Origin: Anastrepha obliqua
Lineage: Eukaryota; Arthropoda; Insecta; Diptera; Tephritidae
Assembly (NCBI RefSeq): GCF_027943255.1
Contig: NC_072892.1
Location: forward strand, 31,953,792-32,017,791
DNA: 64,000 nucleotides
Direction: 5' to 3'
The translations under genes and the position numbers were made by a program. How positions within the stretch are numbered: the stretch's first letter is position 1; every line of letters begins with the position of its first letter. The notes under the pieces were generated by a model. That model had not been told where the DNA came from. It did no database searches and saw nothing but the letters and a program-made list of their open reading frames with translations. Shown here piece by piece: positions 26,601 to 36,245 of the stretch.

Positions 26601-29600
26601 CCACACAGCTGTGCTCTGCTATTCTCTAAATATTTGTGGGCGTTTTGTTGCGGATCGCGATGAATACATTCTTAGACACTTGAATCATATAATACCGAGC
26701 TGCTTGCGGTTAGCAAAATACCAAAACTCAATGGTGGGTGCGATATATATATATTTTTTTTTAATGTAAAATGAATGTAGGTGCCTATGAATTGAATTGA
26801 ACTCTTAACACACCTCAAAAGGGGTGTCCATGTGTATCAGGTGTGACGTAATAGCAGTACCAAGAAATAGCGTAGAAAGAAAAGAAATTTGTACCTCGGT
26901 GAAATAACTCTTTGAGACCAAATTGACAATGTAAGAAATGGGTTGATGGCTATATTATGAGCAACTTTGTTCCGTGCCTCTAACTTTAATGTTTACAATT
27001 GTATGCCACCGTAGCCAAATGGGTTGGTGCGTGACTACCATTTGAAAGTAGGTAGTTTCGAATCTCAGTGCATGAAACACATGCAAATTGATAGAACAAG
27101 TTCTTCTAAAAGTGGTCGACCCTCGGCAGGTAATGGCAAACCTCCGAGTGTATTTCTGTCATTAAAAAGCTTCTCATAAGAACAATTTACCGTTCGAAGT
27201 CGGCTTAAAACTGTAGGTCCCTCCATATGTGGAACAACATCAAGATGCACGCCACAAGGAGGAGGACCTCTGTCTGCCAAACACCTAGCAGAAGTGTACG
27301 CGTCAATTATTTATTTTTTATTAAAATTAATTAGGCAATATACCAATGTTTTAAGCTTTTGCTAAATTAAAGGTTTAAATGCTTTCATATATTTATATAC
27401 ATATCTACATACATATACGGTGGTTAAGTTTCAAGGGACGGTGTTGATTTTGAATAAAATACAATTTTTTTAGGAAATTATAGTCATTTCTCTTTATTAT
27501 GATAATATTGGTATGGCTCAGTTACGTATGGAACAAAATATCGGCCAAATGGCCACCGCGGTCTCGGCGGCACACCTCCATCCGATGGTCCAAATTTTCG
27601 ATGACGCTGAGGCATAATTGAAGTTCTATGTCGTTAATGTGCCGAATTATCTCATCCTTTAGCTCTTGAATTGTTGCTGGCTTATCGACTTATAACCCCA
27701 AAGAAAGAAGTTCAACGGTGTCGTTGACGTTTAGGTGTGGTTCACATTCAACATCGGCCCTTGAAATTTAATCACCCTTCATATGCGCTTTGCCACCAAT
27801 GTTGTTGTAGCAGCATAAACATTCGCCATACATTATGGGGAATGCTGCTGGAGTGAAAGTCCTTGGTCGGATATAAATCCGGGTCGTTCCGAACTAGACG
27901 TAGAACCGATTGTGGTGGTAACCAGTTTTTTTAAGTGGAATTTTCTGTATTTTATGGCCTATCAATGCCATTGACTTACAAAGAAAGAAACAACTTTGAT
28001 TAAAAGTTGTCTGCAGTTGTCTAAGGCAGGTCCAAAAATATCAATTGCAAGAGAACCCAACTATTAAGTGGAAAAAGCAGCATTTGGTTGAAGTTGGAAG
28101 TAAAGAATTAGGTTAAGTTAGGTTAGGTTGGACTTGGTTGATACTGTAGATCGCACATAGACCAGAAATTGATCCATAGTGGTACCAAGTGTACACATTA
28201 GGATTTTCTATTGCCCGATCTAGATAATATCATAGAATAGATACTAGAGGAATAATTGGAGGTTTGCACTTCGACCTAAAGGTTTTTTGAGCCTCCTACT
28301 CAGCACAATACCTCATGCAAAGCCTGTTCCTCAAGGAAAGCTAAAATGGAACCGGGTTGAGCTGAGTGTTGGTGCCTGCTTTCAAGGATGAGATAGATTT
28401 ACGAGGTTGGGCCATTTGGTGAAAAATTAAATTGTGTGAGCTCCGCTGCGACGTCACAGAGCTGGCGGCAGCTGAATTCTGCCTACTTATTTCACACATA
28501 TTCACGCGCACGTCCAATCCTTTTTCGTATATCACCAACACAATCTTATTGCTAGCCGAAATCTGCACGATAATTCCACACATATTAACACACTCGTCCC
28601 ATCAATCGTTGTTCTGACGGCAAAGAAGTTTCATTGGTTGATTTTTTGTTCGTATATCACTAAGGCAATGTCAGTTTTTTTTTGTAAACACACCTCAAGT
28701 GGCGTCAGCCCATTAGCTGATTCTGTCGATTTCGCTGAGAGCCGGTTAACGGTCTGTTAAAGAGCTCATCTTTGAAATCTTTTCACCATGAGTGTAGACT
28801 GTGTAATCAACACAGAATATCACTACCACGGTCTCAGTTTTTTCATAAACAAACTGATTCATAACTTCAGCTACGTCAGCCCATCAGCTGATTCTGTGAA
28901 AGCCCGTTATTGGTCACACTTGGTAAACATCTTTTCACCATGACCTTTTTTCTGGCACCAGGCCGAGATGTATATTCCTTCTTCGCGCTATTTGGCATCG
29001 CATTCGAAAAGAAGGTGGGTTGGAATTTCCGGCGATTGATCGTAAAAACGACAGCAGTGGGTGGACCATATTCTGAGTCTATACAGTGCATATGGCTATT
29101 TAGCCTGCAATTATCTGTAGAAAATAATTTGGTGTCCTGTAAATTTTTAGGTAGTTTTCAATTTGTTTTATTTAACCCGTTTGGAACACCACTCGAAGTG
29201 CGCGAGCGTCTCCAAGACTTCACTGCGTCGCCAAGACCTTTACTGTTTGTTCTAATGAAAATGAATGTTACAGGATTACCAAAATTATGTATTTTTCTCA
29301 AACTTTAACTAAAAAATTATTTATTGAAATAGAGAGTGAGTTTGTTTTATGATAAGAAAGAGTTTTTGTTCGCGCGGGCTACTCCGTTCTCGGTGATAAG
29401 AGAGAGTTTTTGTTCATGAATTATTTCGTCGAATGATGCGAAAGAGTTAATAATTTCCTTTTTTTTCTTGAAATAAACACTTAATTGCTAAATATTTACT
29501 TCCTTTTAAATTTAACTTTCAGAAAGTGCGCATCGGAGCTCTAAATCTTCTGCACGACATTACCAAATATTCGACCCATGTCTTGTTAACGCATAAAATC

Positions 29601-29717
29601 GACGTTGTGCTGGAACTGGCGTCCGCCTTAGATGATCATAAGCGCTTGGTACGCAACACAGCTGTGCGCACGAGGAATGCCTGGTATATGGTCGGTACAA
29701 GCGACGCTAATTATTAG
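23688..29717 (+). CDS. Mms19: MMS19, cytosolic Fe-S protein assembly factor
   Basis: Seven exons join in frame: 23688-23772, 23834-24217, 24283-24632, 24690-26192, 26250-26495, 26566-26733 and 29523-29717, giving 976 residues, near the usual length for the family. MMS19 is the HEAT-repeat scaffold of the cytosolic iron-sulfur targeting complex (with CIAO1 and the FAM96/galla proteins), delivering clusters to XPD, DNA polymerases and primase; fly Mms19 is also linked to TFIIH/Xpd control. Visible family segments: the N-terminal GFALTSPTIEQRVNGIKLLS; DFYADRLKDQHSVLPAVIDG; RDPRNLDFIFTFMPDL; YFPIDFTPSRDDP; and the C-terminal HEAT block VRIGALNLLHDITKYSTHVL ending DDHKRLVRNTAVRTRNAW. Donors are canonical GT; that of exon 3 (TTG|GTTGGC) is weak, so that junction is the least certain. 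The last intron is 2.8 kb and full of transposon fragments, while the others are only about 55-70 bases. Convergent with rtp. Confidence 0.95.
27005..27325 (+). mobile_element. tRNA-derived SINE
   Basis: Near-full-length copy of the SINE at 42229-42552. The pol III A-box-like GTAGCCAAATGGGTTGG and a B box TTCGAATCTC lie in the tRNA-like head, followed by the shared body and an ATTTATTTTTTATT tail. No clear target duplication remains. It is inserted in the last Mms19 intron in the gene's own orientation. Confidence 0.85.
27415..27720 (-). mobile_element. Mariner-type 3' fragment (D41D-like)
   Basis: The minus strand reads VDKPATIQELKDEI, then HINDIELQLC and MEVCRRDRGGHLADILF: the C-terminal part of a mariner-type transposase of the kind seen at 62673-63940. 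The 3' end (near GGTGGTTAAGTTTCAAGGG) looks like a transposon terminus. The catalytic domain is missing. Confidence 0.65.
27793..27940 (+). repeat. GTTGTTGTAGCAGC short repeat, copy 1
   Basis: It starts with TGTTGTTGTAGCAGCATAAA and continues to GGATATAAATCCGGGTCGTT and ACGTAGAACCGATTGTGG. Related copies are at 32467-32580, 39605-39720 and (short) 42137-42190. Class unknown: no inverted ends and no coding capacity seen. Confidence 0.7.
28395..28945 (-). repeat. GGTGAAAA-ended repeat, one and a half copies
   Basis: On the minus strand the first copy (28800-28395) begins CATGGTGAAAAGATTTC and ends near TTTTTCACC, so the ends are inverted. A second, partial copy follows directly (28945-28805) with the same start, TCTTTTCACCATGA when read on the plus strand. 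The family recurs at 37578-38045 and 51985-52445. No coding capacity; superfamily undetermined. Confidence 0.65.
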
Positions 29718-29745
29718 GCGGACAAGTGGCAGCTGCTGAGCATCA

Positions 29746-29751
29746 AATAAA
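29746..29751 (+). terminator. Poly(A) signal of Mms19
   Basis: AATAAA 29 bases after the Mms19 stop codon, before a long A-tract at 30019-30035. Confidence 0.6.
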
Positions 29752-30087
29752 AGCGAACTTCGTTTTTTGTTTGTTTTTGCTCTTTCGAGTTGGATACACT
29801 CCAAGGCGGATTGAGTACTCTATCATCCATGGATACACTCTACAATTCATATAGACAAGTACAATAACATAGTAGCAAAATAGACAACAAAACCAACAAA
29901 TACATACGCGCATGTATGTAATGTGTGTTTGTGCAAGCGCGCAAGTGTTTTAAAAAAACCAGCGATTTTAATTTGTAAACACATTTTACAAGAAATTATT
30001 AAATAAACTAGAAAACCAAAAAAAAAAAAAAAAAAAAGTAAAGAAAAACAAAAAAAACCCATTTTTTTATGGTTAGTATACTCAACG

Positions 30088-30093
30088 TTTATT
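30088..30093 (-). terminator. Poly(A) signal of rtp
   Basis: AATAAA on the minus strand, about 235 bases after the rtp stop codon and about 340 bases from the Mms19 signal on the opposite strand. Confidence 0.5.
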
Positions 30094-30327
30094 CGAAAAC
30101 CACAATGCGAATAAATTATTGTTATTGTAACAATATGAACAATTTCAAAAACGTATGCACTTTGCCAAAGATCTGCTGGAGCGGTTGCTGTCCCCATTCA
30201 TACATATGAATGTGTGCATGTGCATGGCGGTACCGCCTGTCATGAAAACGTTTATATTTGTGATCAGATCGTCGAAAGTGGATGTGTATGTTTGTATGCT
30301 TTTGTACATATGCATGCATGCTTAACG

Positions 30328-31015
30328 CTAATACGGATGGTCACATTGCGAACGCGCCATTAGGGCACATTTCTGCGCGCGCTGCACCACGTCTGGGCAG
30401 CGTTGTTTACGTACCAAACGGCAGTCTTGAAAGAAGCCTTCATTGCGCGGAAAGCCGTGTGTGAAATCGCGAAACGTTAGCAGGCCAAGCCCCCAGATCT
30501 TTCCACCACGAAATTCACCTTCAAACTTCATGCCATCGGAGCGCCAAAATATGCCGTAACCGTGAAACCAGCCCTGCATGAATTCACCTTCGTATCTAGT
30601 AAATAACAAACAAAAATTATTGAAATTTTTTGCTAATGCAAGTGTTAGATTTTTGCTTACTTGGCACCATCCGAGAACCAAAGACAGCCCTTTCCATGAC
30701 TCAGTCCATCGTGGAATTGTCCATCGTAGCGTGTGCCATCGGGAAACTGTAAATGGCCAACGCCATGCTTCTGGCCACGCTGATCCCATTCACCAATGTA
30801 ACGCGTGGAATCCTCATATCGCCAACCACCGACCTTCACAACACCAAAAGAAGAGGCGTTCTCGTTGCGGCCATGGGGGCCACCACTCATCAAGCCAACG
30901 CCACGATTCGCATCGCTTACAATACCTACGTGCAGCGGAAAGAAAATTTTGTTTGATTTTTACTTTTAATTTGAGTTACGGAACTAGACTTACTTTGATT
31001 TTCGTAGTCGTCCAT
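30328..31015 (-). CDS. rtp: MORN-repeat protein, MORN4 / retinophilin
   Basis: Three exons on the minus strand (31015-30994, 30925-30661, 30595-30328) give 184 residues from MDDYENQSIVSDANRG to CDHPY. The body is a row of MORN repeats (about residues 40-135): YIGEWDQRGQKHGVGHLQFP, YDGQFHDGLSHGKGCLWF, YEGEFMQGWFHGYGIFW and FEGEFRGGKIWGLGLLTF. The conserved MORN4 ending follows, HGFPRNEGFFQDCRLVRKQR then VQRAQK. MORN4 binds class III myosin tails; the fly protein (retinophilin, also called undertaker) acts with NINAC in photoreceptor rhabdomeres and has been linked to Draper-dependent phagocytosis and calcium. Both introns have clean GTAAGT or GTAAGC donors and frames join exactly (A|GT gives Ser, AA|A gives Lys). 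The tiny first exon was placed from its ATG and donor. Convergent with Mms19. Confidence 0.93.
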
Positions 31016-31800
31016 GCTTGGCCTATGGCTTATTTGTGATTTGTGGAAGCTGTTTTAATTTTTATTGAATTATTTTGAACAAAAACGCAAAGTGCAATGA
31101 AAATGCAATGTAAACTGACTGCTAAACGCTGATGGAATGGAATGCAGTGAAAGACACTCAAATTCTTAACTGCTGCACTACACTCGACACTGTCGCTATT
31201 TTTGCTGTTATGAGAAAGACGAGAGGCAAAGTTCCGCCTGATGTATATTAAAATATATGTCTGTGCGTATGCCTGGAGATACTAAACTGTAATACATTTT
31301 TTTTTGGGTTTTATTACGCATGCTATTTTTTTTTATTACTGAATTAAAAAATTAAAAACTTAAATGTAAATATGTAAATACATAAATTTCTGGAATGGGA
31401 GCTGGATTTATCAATTTATATTTTTTTGTATAGATTTTTATACACCACAATAATTTTAAAAGTAAAAATACTGTGGGACAGTAAATTTGCATTCATGAAT
31501 CCCTAGAGAAAGTAAATTAAACGAAAATTTTAATTTAAAAAAAAAATTAAATTATCTTTTACTTCTTAGTTCACACTTAGGGCACTGCAGGTGTTTTCAA
31601 TGCGCCCACCAACGTTTCCACTTGTTTGGCTTCTTAGCAAACAGTAGCATTGAGTGATTTTCCGCATCCAAATCTAATTAGCATATTTGCCTGGAAAGCG
31701 TCAATGTTTCGACCAAATCTTATTCGCATTCGCTCAATTTTTCAGTGACTACTTGACACTTCGATTGAATGCCAAGCTCGGCGCGCAGAGTTAATAAAAT
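31016..31800. other. Upstream region of rtp, nothing else seen
   Basis: AT-rich, with T-tracts near 31298-31335. It should contain the rtp promoter. No coding frame seen. Confidence 0.4.
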
Positions 31801-31804
31801 ATCA

Positions 31805-32180
31805 GCACGCTGGAATTGTGTTGGTTGCCGTGGATCATCAGCTTTGATTTTGTTGTTGTAACAACTTATCCAATCAGTTATAGTAACGAGCTAGAGGAAT
31901 TCCTACAAGGCGAAAACGCCGTGAGGTTTGTTAAATCGCAGCGCATCCGATGGCTAGGACTCGTTTGCAGAATACCAGATGAAAGAATATCTCGCAAAGT
32001 TTTGGATGCAGGGCGACAGCGGAAGAGTTGATTAGACAACGTTGAGGGCGATCCCAAAAGCATAGAAGCGACCAACCACCGTAGTATGGCTATGGACCGA
32101 GATGTATAAAGAAAATTTGTGGAGGAAACTAAGACTCGCACCGAGCTGTAGTGTAATGCATGATGATGATGATGAACAGC
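31805..32180 (+). mobile_element. Non-LTR retrotransposon 3' fragment
   Basis: The frame reads SNELEEFLQGENAVRFVKSQ then RIRWLGLVCRIPDERISRKV, the region after the reverse transcriptase domain common in fly LINE ORF2 proteins. It ends at a (GAT)n tract (32161-32174), a typical simple-repeat tail of such elements. Truncated at the 5' side and interrupted by a stop. Confidence 0.75.
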
Positions 32181-32466
32181 TTATCAAAATCCTGCCTTGG
32201 TTCATTTGTACACCAGTTGTAGTCGTTGAGAGCAACCAACAAGCTGTTGTGACGGATTCAAACCATTGGAGAAGGAATGTTAGAAGCGTCGGTTTGTGGC
32301 GGCAAGTGACGAGATTAGTTGACGTTATGCGGGTCTCCTTCACAACCGGGACCTATGCACATATTTTAAGTGTCTCGGGCTCGATTTGGAATGGATATGA
32401 GCTTAACCGGTTTCATTAGGGTATAAAGAAGCAGCTGAGGCTCTTCGTAAGCAATAGGTGATTGGT

Positions 32467-32580
32467 TATTGTTGTTGTAACAGTATAGTATAAACATCGA
32501 TCATGTGGGAGAGTGCTGCTGGAATGCAATCCTTAGCCTGATTGTTCCGGTAGCGTAAAACCATCTATCGTAGGAACGAA
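32467..32580 (+). repeat. GTTGTTGTAGCAGC short repeat, copy 2
   Basis: It shares TTGTTGTTGTAACAGTAT, a GAGTGCTGCTGGA segment and a GTTCCGGTA block with the copies at 27793 and 39605. Diverged. Confidence 0.55.
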
Positions 32581-32948
32581 TATATGACTGAACTCAGACT
32601 ACGGCTTTAATGGGACGAGAATTGGCGATCGTCTCTCGTTGAATATAGTTTAAGGCCATCGTCAAGTCCAGTGATGATCAAATCAATTTTTGGATCCAGT
32701 CAGTTTGTTCGAAAAGATGGCTTCTGGTATGTTAGAAATGTATCTCGTTGTTAAGCAGGTTTCAGTTGTAGTGGTTCCTATAATAAATTCCGTGCAGAAA
32801 CTGTTATGCACCCGCCATTATGGAGTTGATGCTCTTCGCACATTACAAGGCATCCCGTTGCGGTACTGAGTACGCTTTTTTGACAAATCTGTAGCTTCAT
32901 CCACTATGTTTTTCTAATCCTAATCCGTGTCCCCGCACGGTTTAATAA

Positions 32949-34019
32949 CAGAGTGCGTAGAGCGCTCAAAATTCGCTCTTACTCTTTCAAGCTATCACCA
33001 AAAGCAATACAACTCATACAAAATATTCTCTGAGTAAATCATTGAGAGGATCTATTTTGCGTAAACTCCTCAAACACTTTTATTACTCATTTGTTTGTAT
33101 ACAAAGAGTGCTCGTCGTTCTGTGAGCATTCGCTTTGTTTTCATCCCCCGAGTTTTGTAAATGATGCGCTCTTTATTTGATCTCAAGTTTATATGAATTT
33201 ATCAATGATAAGTAATTTGATATTCAATATTGTCCCTTTTGCAGTGCTGAATTATAAATATGCATTTCGAGCATACCCTACCCAATTTCTGCTTTATTTA
33301 ATGAAAGTAATACTTTGCGAGAATAGTGAAGTTTATGTCATTTATTTTTTTTTAAATATAAATATTAAATAAAACTTATATGAAAATAAACATTTCAAAG
33401 AATTTCAAAGAAAGAAAGTAAAAGAAAATTCATTAAAGTTGAGGTTCATTGAATTTAATGAAAGTCGATTAAATATATTTTTTAAGACTGATCCACGTTC
33501 GGTTCGTCAAAATCTGTACTTTTGAATAAACTTTCATTCAATTTGATAAACAGCTGGAAAATCTGCCCATTTTTTATACTTTTTACACACGCGAAACACG
33601 TGCAAACGCAAACTAGCCACAAAAATGCTTTAATAAAAACTAACGGCGATAGAAATTCAAGTAGGAAAATGTGTCAATATAAAAGAGTGATAAAAAATGA
33701 TGCTTTCAAAGAAAACTCACTGAGCATACAAAATGATTGCTATTGTTGAAGAGAGTTTATCATTTTTAAATAATCTGAGAGGAGAGAATAAGCTAGCGAA
33801 CACTCAATTCGGTTGATGCTTTCAAAGAGCGCATGTTAAAAGAATGTCGAAAGAGGAATGTTAATAAATGCTTTTTTCGCTGTTTCAAAAAATAACTGAT
33901 GCTCTCTTGTTTGGTTTTAACCAGAAATGAAAAACTCAAAACAAAATGCACTGAATTGAGTTTTTATCAGCTGAATGAGGGATATTTTACTCATCAATGA
34001 TAAGTATTTACGAACTCTG
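32949..34019. mobile_element. hAT-type non-autonomous element with intact target duplication
   Basis: A 1071-bp element with an identical 8-bp sequence, TTTAATAA, on both sides (32941-32948 and 34020-34027). The ends are inverted, CAGAGTGCGTA and CAGAGTTCGTA (10 of 11). An 8-bp duplication with short CAGNG ends is the hAT pattern. The interior has repeated GAGCGC / TCTTTCAAG and ATCAATGATAAGTA motifs in both halves and no transposase frame. It is probably mobilised in trans. Confidence 0.87.
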
Positions 34020-34049
34020 TTTAATAATGGCCAGTTTGCCTTATATGTT

Positions 34050-35000
34050 ATCATCAGCGTTTATTTGTTCGTGCCACAATCCCAAGTCTCACCGCAAGGA
34101 CACCTCACAGACAGTGTCCGGTAAGGATTCCTACCAAATTCGAGAACTGCGGATTTAGTATCCCTCAAGCGCCCCGATCTACCCGTGGTCAGAAGAATCT
34201 CACGACTTTGCACGTTTGCGCATTAGTCCAGCGCTCTCTGAGTTAACGCGAGACCCATCTTTATAGGAATAGATGACAGGTTCTCAAGGCAACCCCAATC
34301 CTCTCCAGGGTCCCCTGTCTAGCCAGCTCATTAGCCCAGTAGTTTTCCTCTATGCCGTTGTGATGATGATGATGAGCCGTTCTGGGCTATCCCGAAGTAA
34401 ATGCATAAAGTAGTTCCGGGGAGGGAGTCTCCCCAGAAGAAGAGGAGGGATCGTTTTAGCGGCCACACCATTCGACGCAGTTGACGATGGTTGTTGTTGT
34501 TGTAGCACTTTCGTTAGTCGCCAGTATTGCTGCTACAACAACAACAACGGTCGCTGTAAATGCGAAGCTGTTTTGAACTTTACCTCACCCACAAAAAAAA
34601 GAGCCCAATATCGAAGCATTTGGATGCAGTCGAGAGACATTCGAACATTTGTGTGTTCGAAATTGGTCAGACATTCCCCCCCGCCCCCGACCTGTGTGTT
34701 CGAAATTGGTCAGACTTTCCCCCCGCCCCCCCGACCAATTTCGAGCACACAAACAATGAGCCCAACACTCCCTTTCTAATTGCCGCTTGGCTGTCGGAGT
34801 AGATATTTACGTCCTTCACAGTAATTACAGAGGTAAGCAGATAATCCACTGCTTCCTTAATTGCGGCTACTTCCGCTTGGAAAACACTACAGTCGTCTGG
34901 AAGCCTAAATTTGAGCTCGATGGGGAACTCCTCACAGAATATTCCTCCCGCATCAACACTTCCGTCCAACTTCGAGCCATTCTGTAACGATACATTGAAC
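34050..35000 (-). mobile_element. Non-LTR retrotransposon RNase H fragment
   Basis: The minus strand reads MDGSVDAGGIFCEEFPIELK, FRLPDDCSVFQAEVAAIKEA and NIYSDSQAAI, an RNase H domain with the conserved D (DGS), E (AEV) and D (SDS) positions. Downstream come NYWANELARQGT and a degraded C-terminus. This is the tail of an I/R1/LOA-type LINE ORF2. The frame is broken by an inserted C-rich duplication (34650-34745) and later stops. Confidence 0.8.
34650..34745. repeat. C-rich tandem duplication
   Basis: GTGTGTTCGAAATTGGTCAG is present twice about 47 bases apart, each followed by a CCCCCCGCCCCC run, then an inverted GACCAATTTCGAGCACAC. The G-rich strand could form a G-quadruplex. The duplication breaks the RNase H frame. 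Confidence 0.8.
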
Positions 35001-36245
35001 GAAAATTTGACAGATCTTCAGATTTCTCCTTTCAGTCCTTTCCAATCAATTAGATTAGAAAATGTAAAAGATTAAAGATTAGAAGTCAGGTCAGTGTTTA
35101 TGGTAGATTTCTCCACTCATTCTTTCCAAGGTTGAAATGGTTGCTCATAGAGAGGCCACACTTGGGCGAGAATCAAAAATTCGTCCTTTGTGATATTCTT
35201 TCCAAGCGATTAGGTTGCCAATGAAATAAATGCAGTTCTGTTTTAATATTTTATTTTTATTATACATATATACTTATACAATTTACTGAATTTCAAAACT
35301 TCTGCAATCATATGAAACGTTGTGGCAGGAGACTTCGCTTGTTCTGTCAATAAAGCTGCGTTACAGCAAAAGAGTGGTACAATTAATAAAAATAATAAAA
35401 AAATTGCTTTGACATAAGGATTCGTAAAAGCAGTATATAAGGGATATAATAAATGTAAATACATTTGTTTGAAGCACAGATGTTTCGAAGGTGGTCTTAA
35501 AAGTATACAATACATTTGTATGGTTTGCATAACAGGTATTTTACTATTACTATTGGTATTCCTTATGGGAGTTTAGTTTGAAATACAATTGAGAAAATAA
35601 AAGTATAAATATATATAAGTAGTGTGTATGTAAAATATTTTATATTATGCCAATCCAATAAATAAACAGCTAACTTCATTCCATGTGTCGCTGAAACTAG
35701 TAATCGATATATTTAATTCAAAAGCAAGATAATTGTTTACAATAATGTTCTTTTAAAATTTTTAGTATTTTATAATTGCCAAAATTTGTTTAAATCTAAA
35801 ATTATGTTTACACTCAATGTTTCATATTTTAACTACGCCCAACTCCAAATTTTCTACGGTTCTTTTTTTTTTTGCTTTGCGGACCTACATATGTTTATAC
35901 ATCCCAAGAGTATATGCCGCTCGGTCATTATAACCTAGAAACGCGCATATACATGCAAGAATGTTTGCTTGTATAAGCGTGTGAGTGTGTATGTGTGTGT
36001 CGCTAGTGCAAGGGTATGCCTATATGAATCTAACGTATGAACTGCATGCAAAAGCTGCTCCGGTTTCCTTTGATCTGTGAAAGCAAAAAATCGTCCATTA
36101 GTACAGTACTGGAGTCGTTAGCTTTCGTATGCTTTTGTGTGTTCTACGTACCCATCTCAGTTTATTCGCTTACACACTATATGTATGTATGTATGTTACG
36201 TTATGTGGGGTCGTGCATCGTGTTCGACGCACGATTGGCATTCGC
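35001..36245. other. Intergenic between rtp and PHRF1-like gene
   Basis: AT-rich. 35040-35240 may be further retroelement debris. 35240-36245 should include the 3' UTR and poly(A) site of the PHRF1-like gene on the minus strand. No coding frame is supported. Confidence 0.4.

Larger units (their letters stand above)
26734..29522 (+). other. Mms19 last intron, transposon-laden
   Basis: The donor ATG|GTGGGT and the acceptor ACTTTCAG bound a 2789-base intron. It contains a SINE (27005-27325), a mariner 3' fragment (27415-27720), a GTTGTTGTAGCAGC repeat (27793-27940) and an inverted-end repeat (28395-28800) followed by a partial second copy to about 28945. The other Mms19 introns are 57-70 bases, so nearly all the extra length is insertions. 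Confidence 0.85.

Noticed and set aside
30018..30035. A-tract as retroposed poly(A) tail
   Set aside because: No processed sequence precedes it; it lies in the ordinary 3' flank between Mms19 and rtp.
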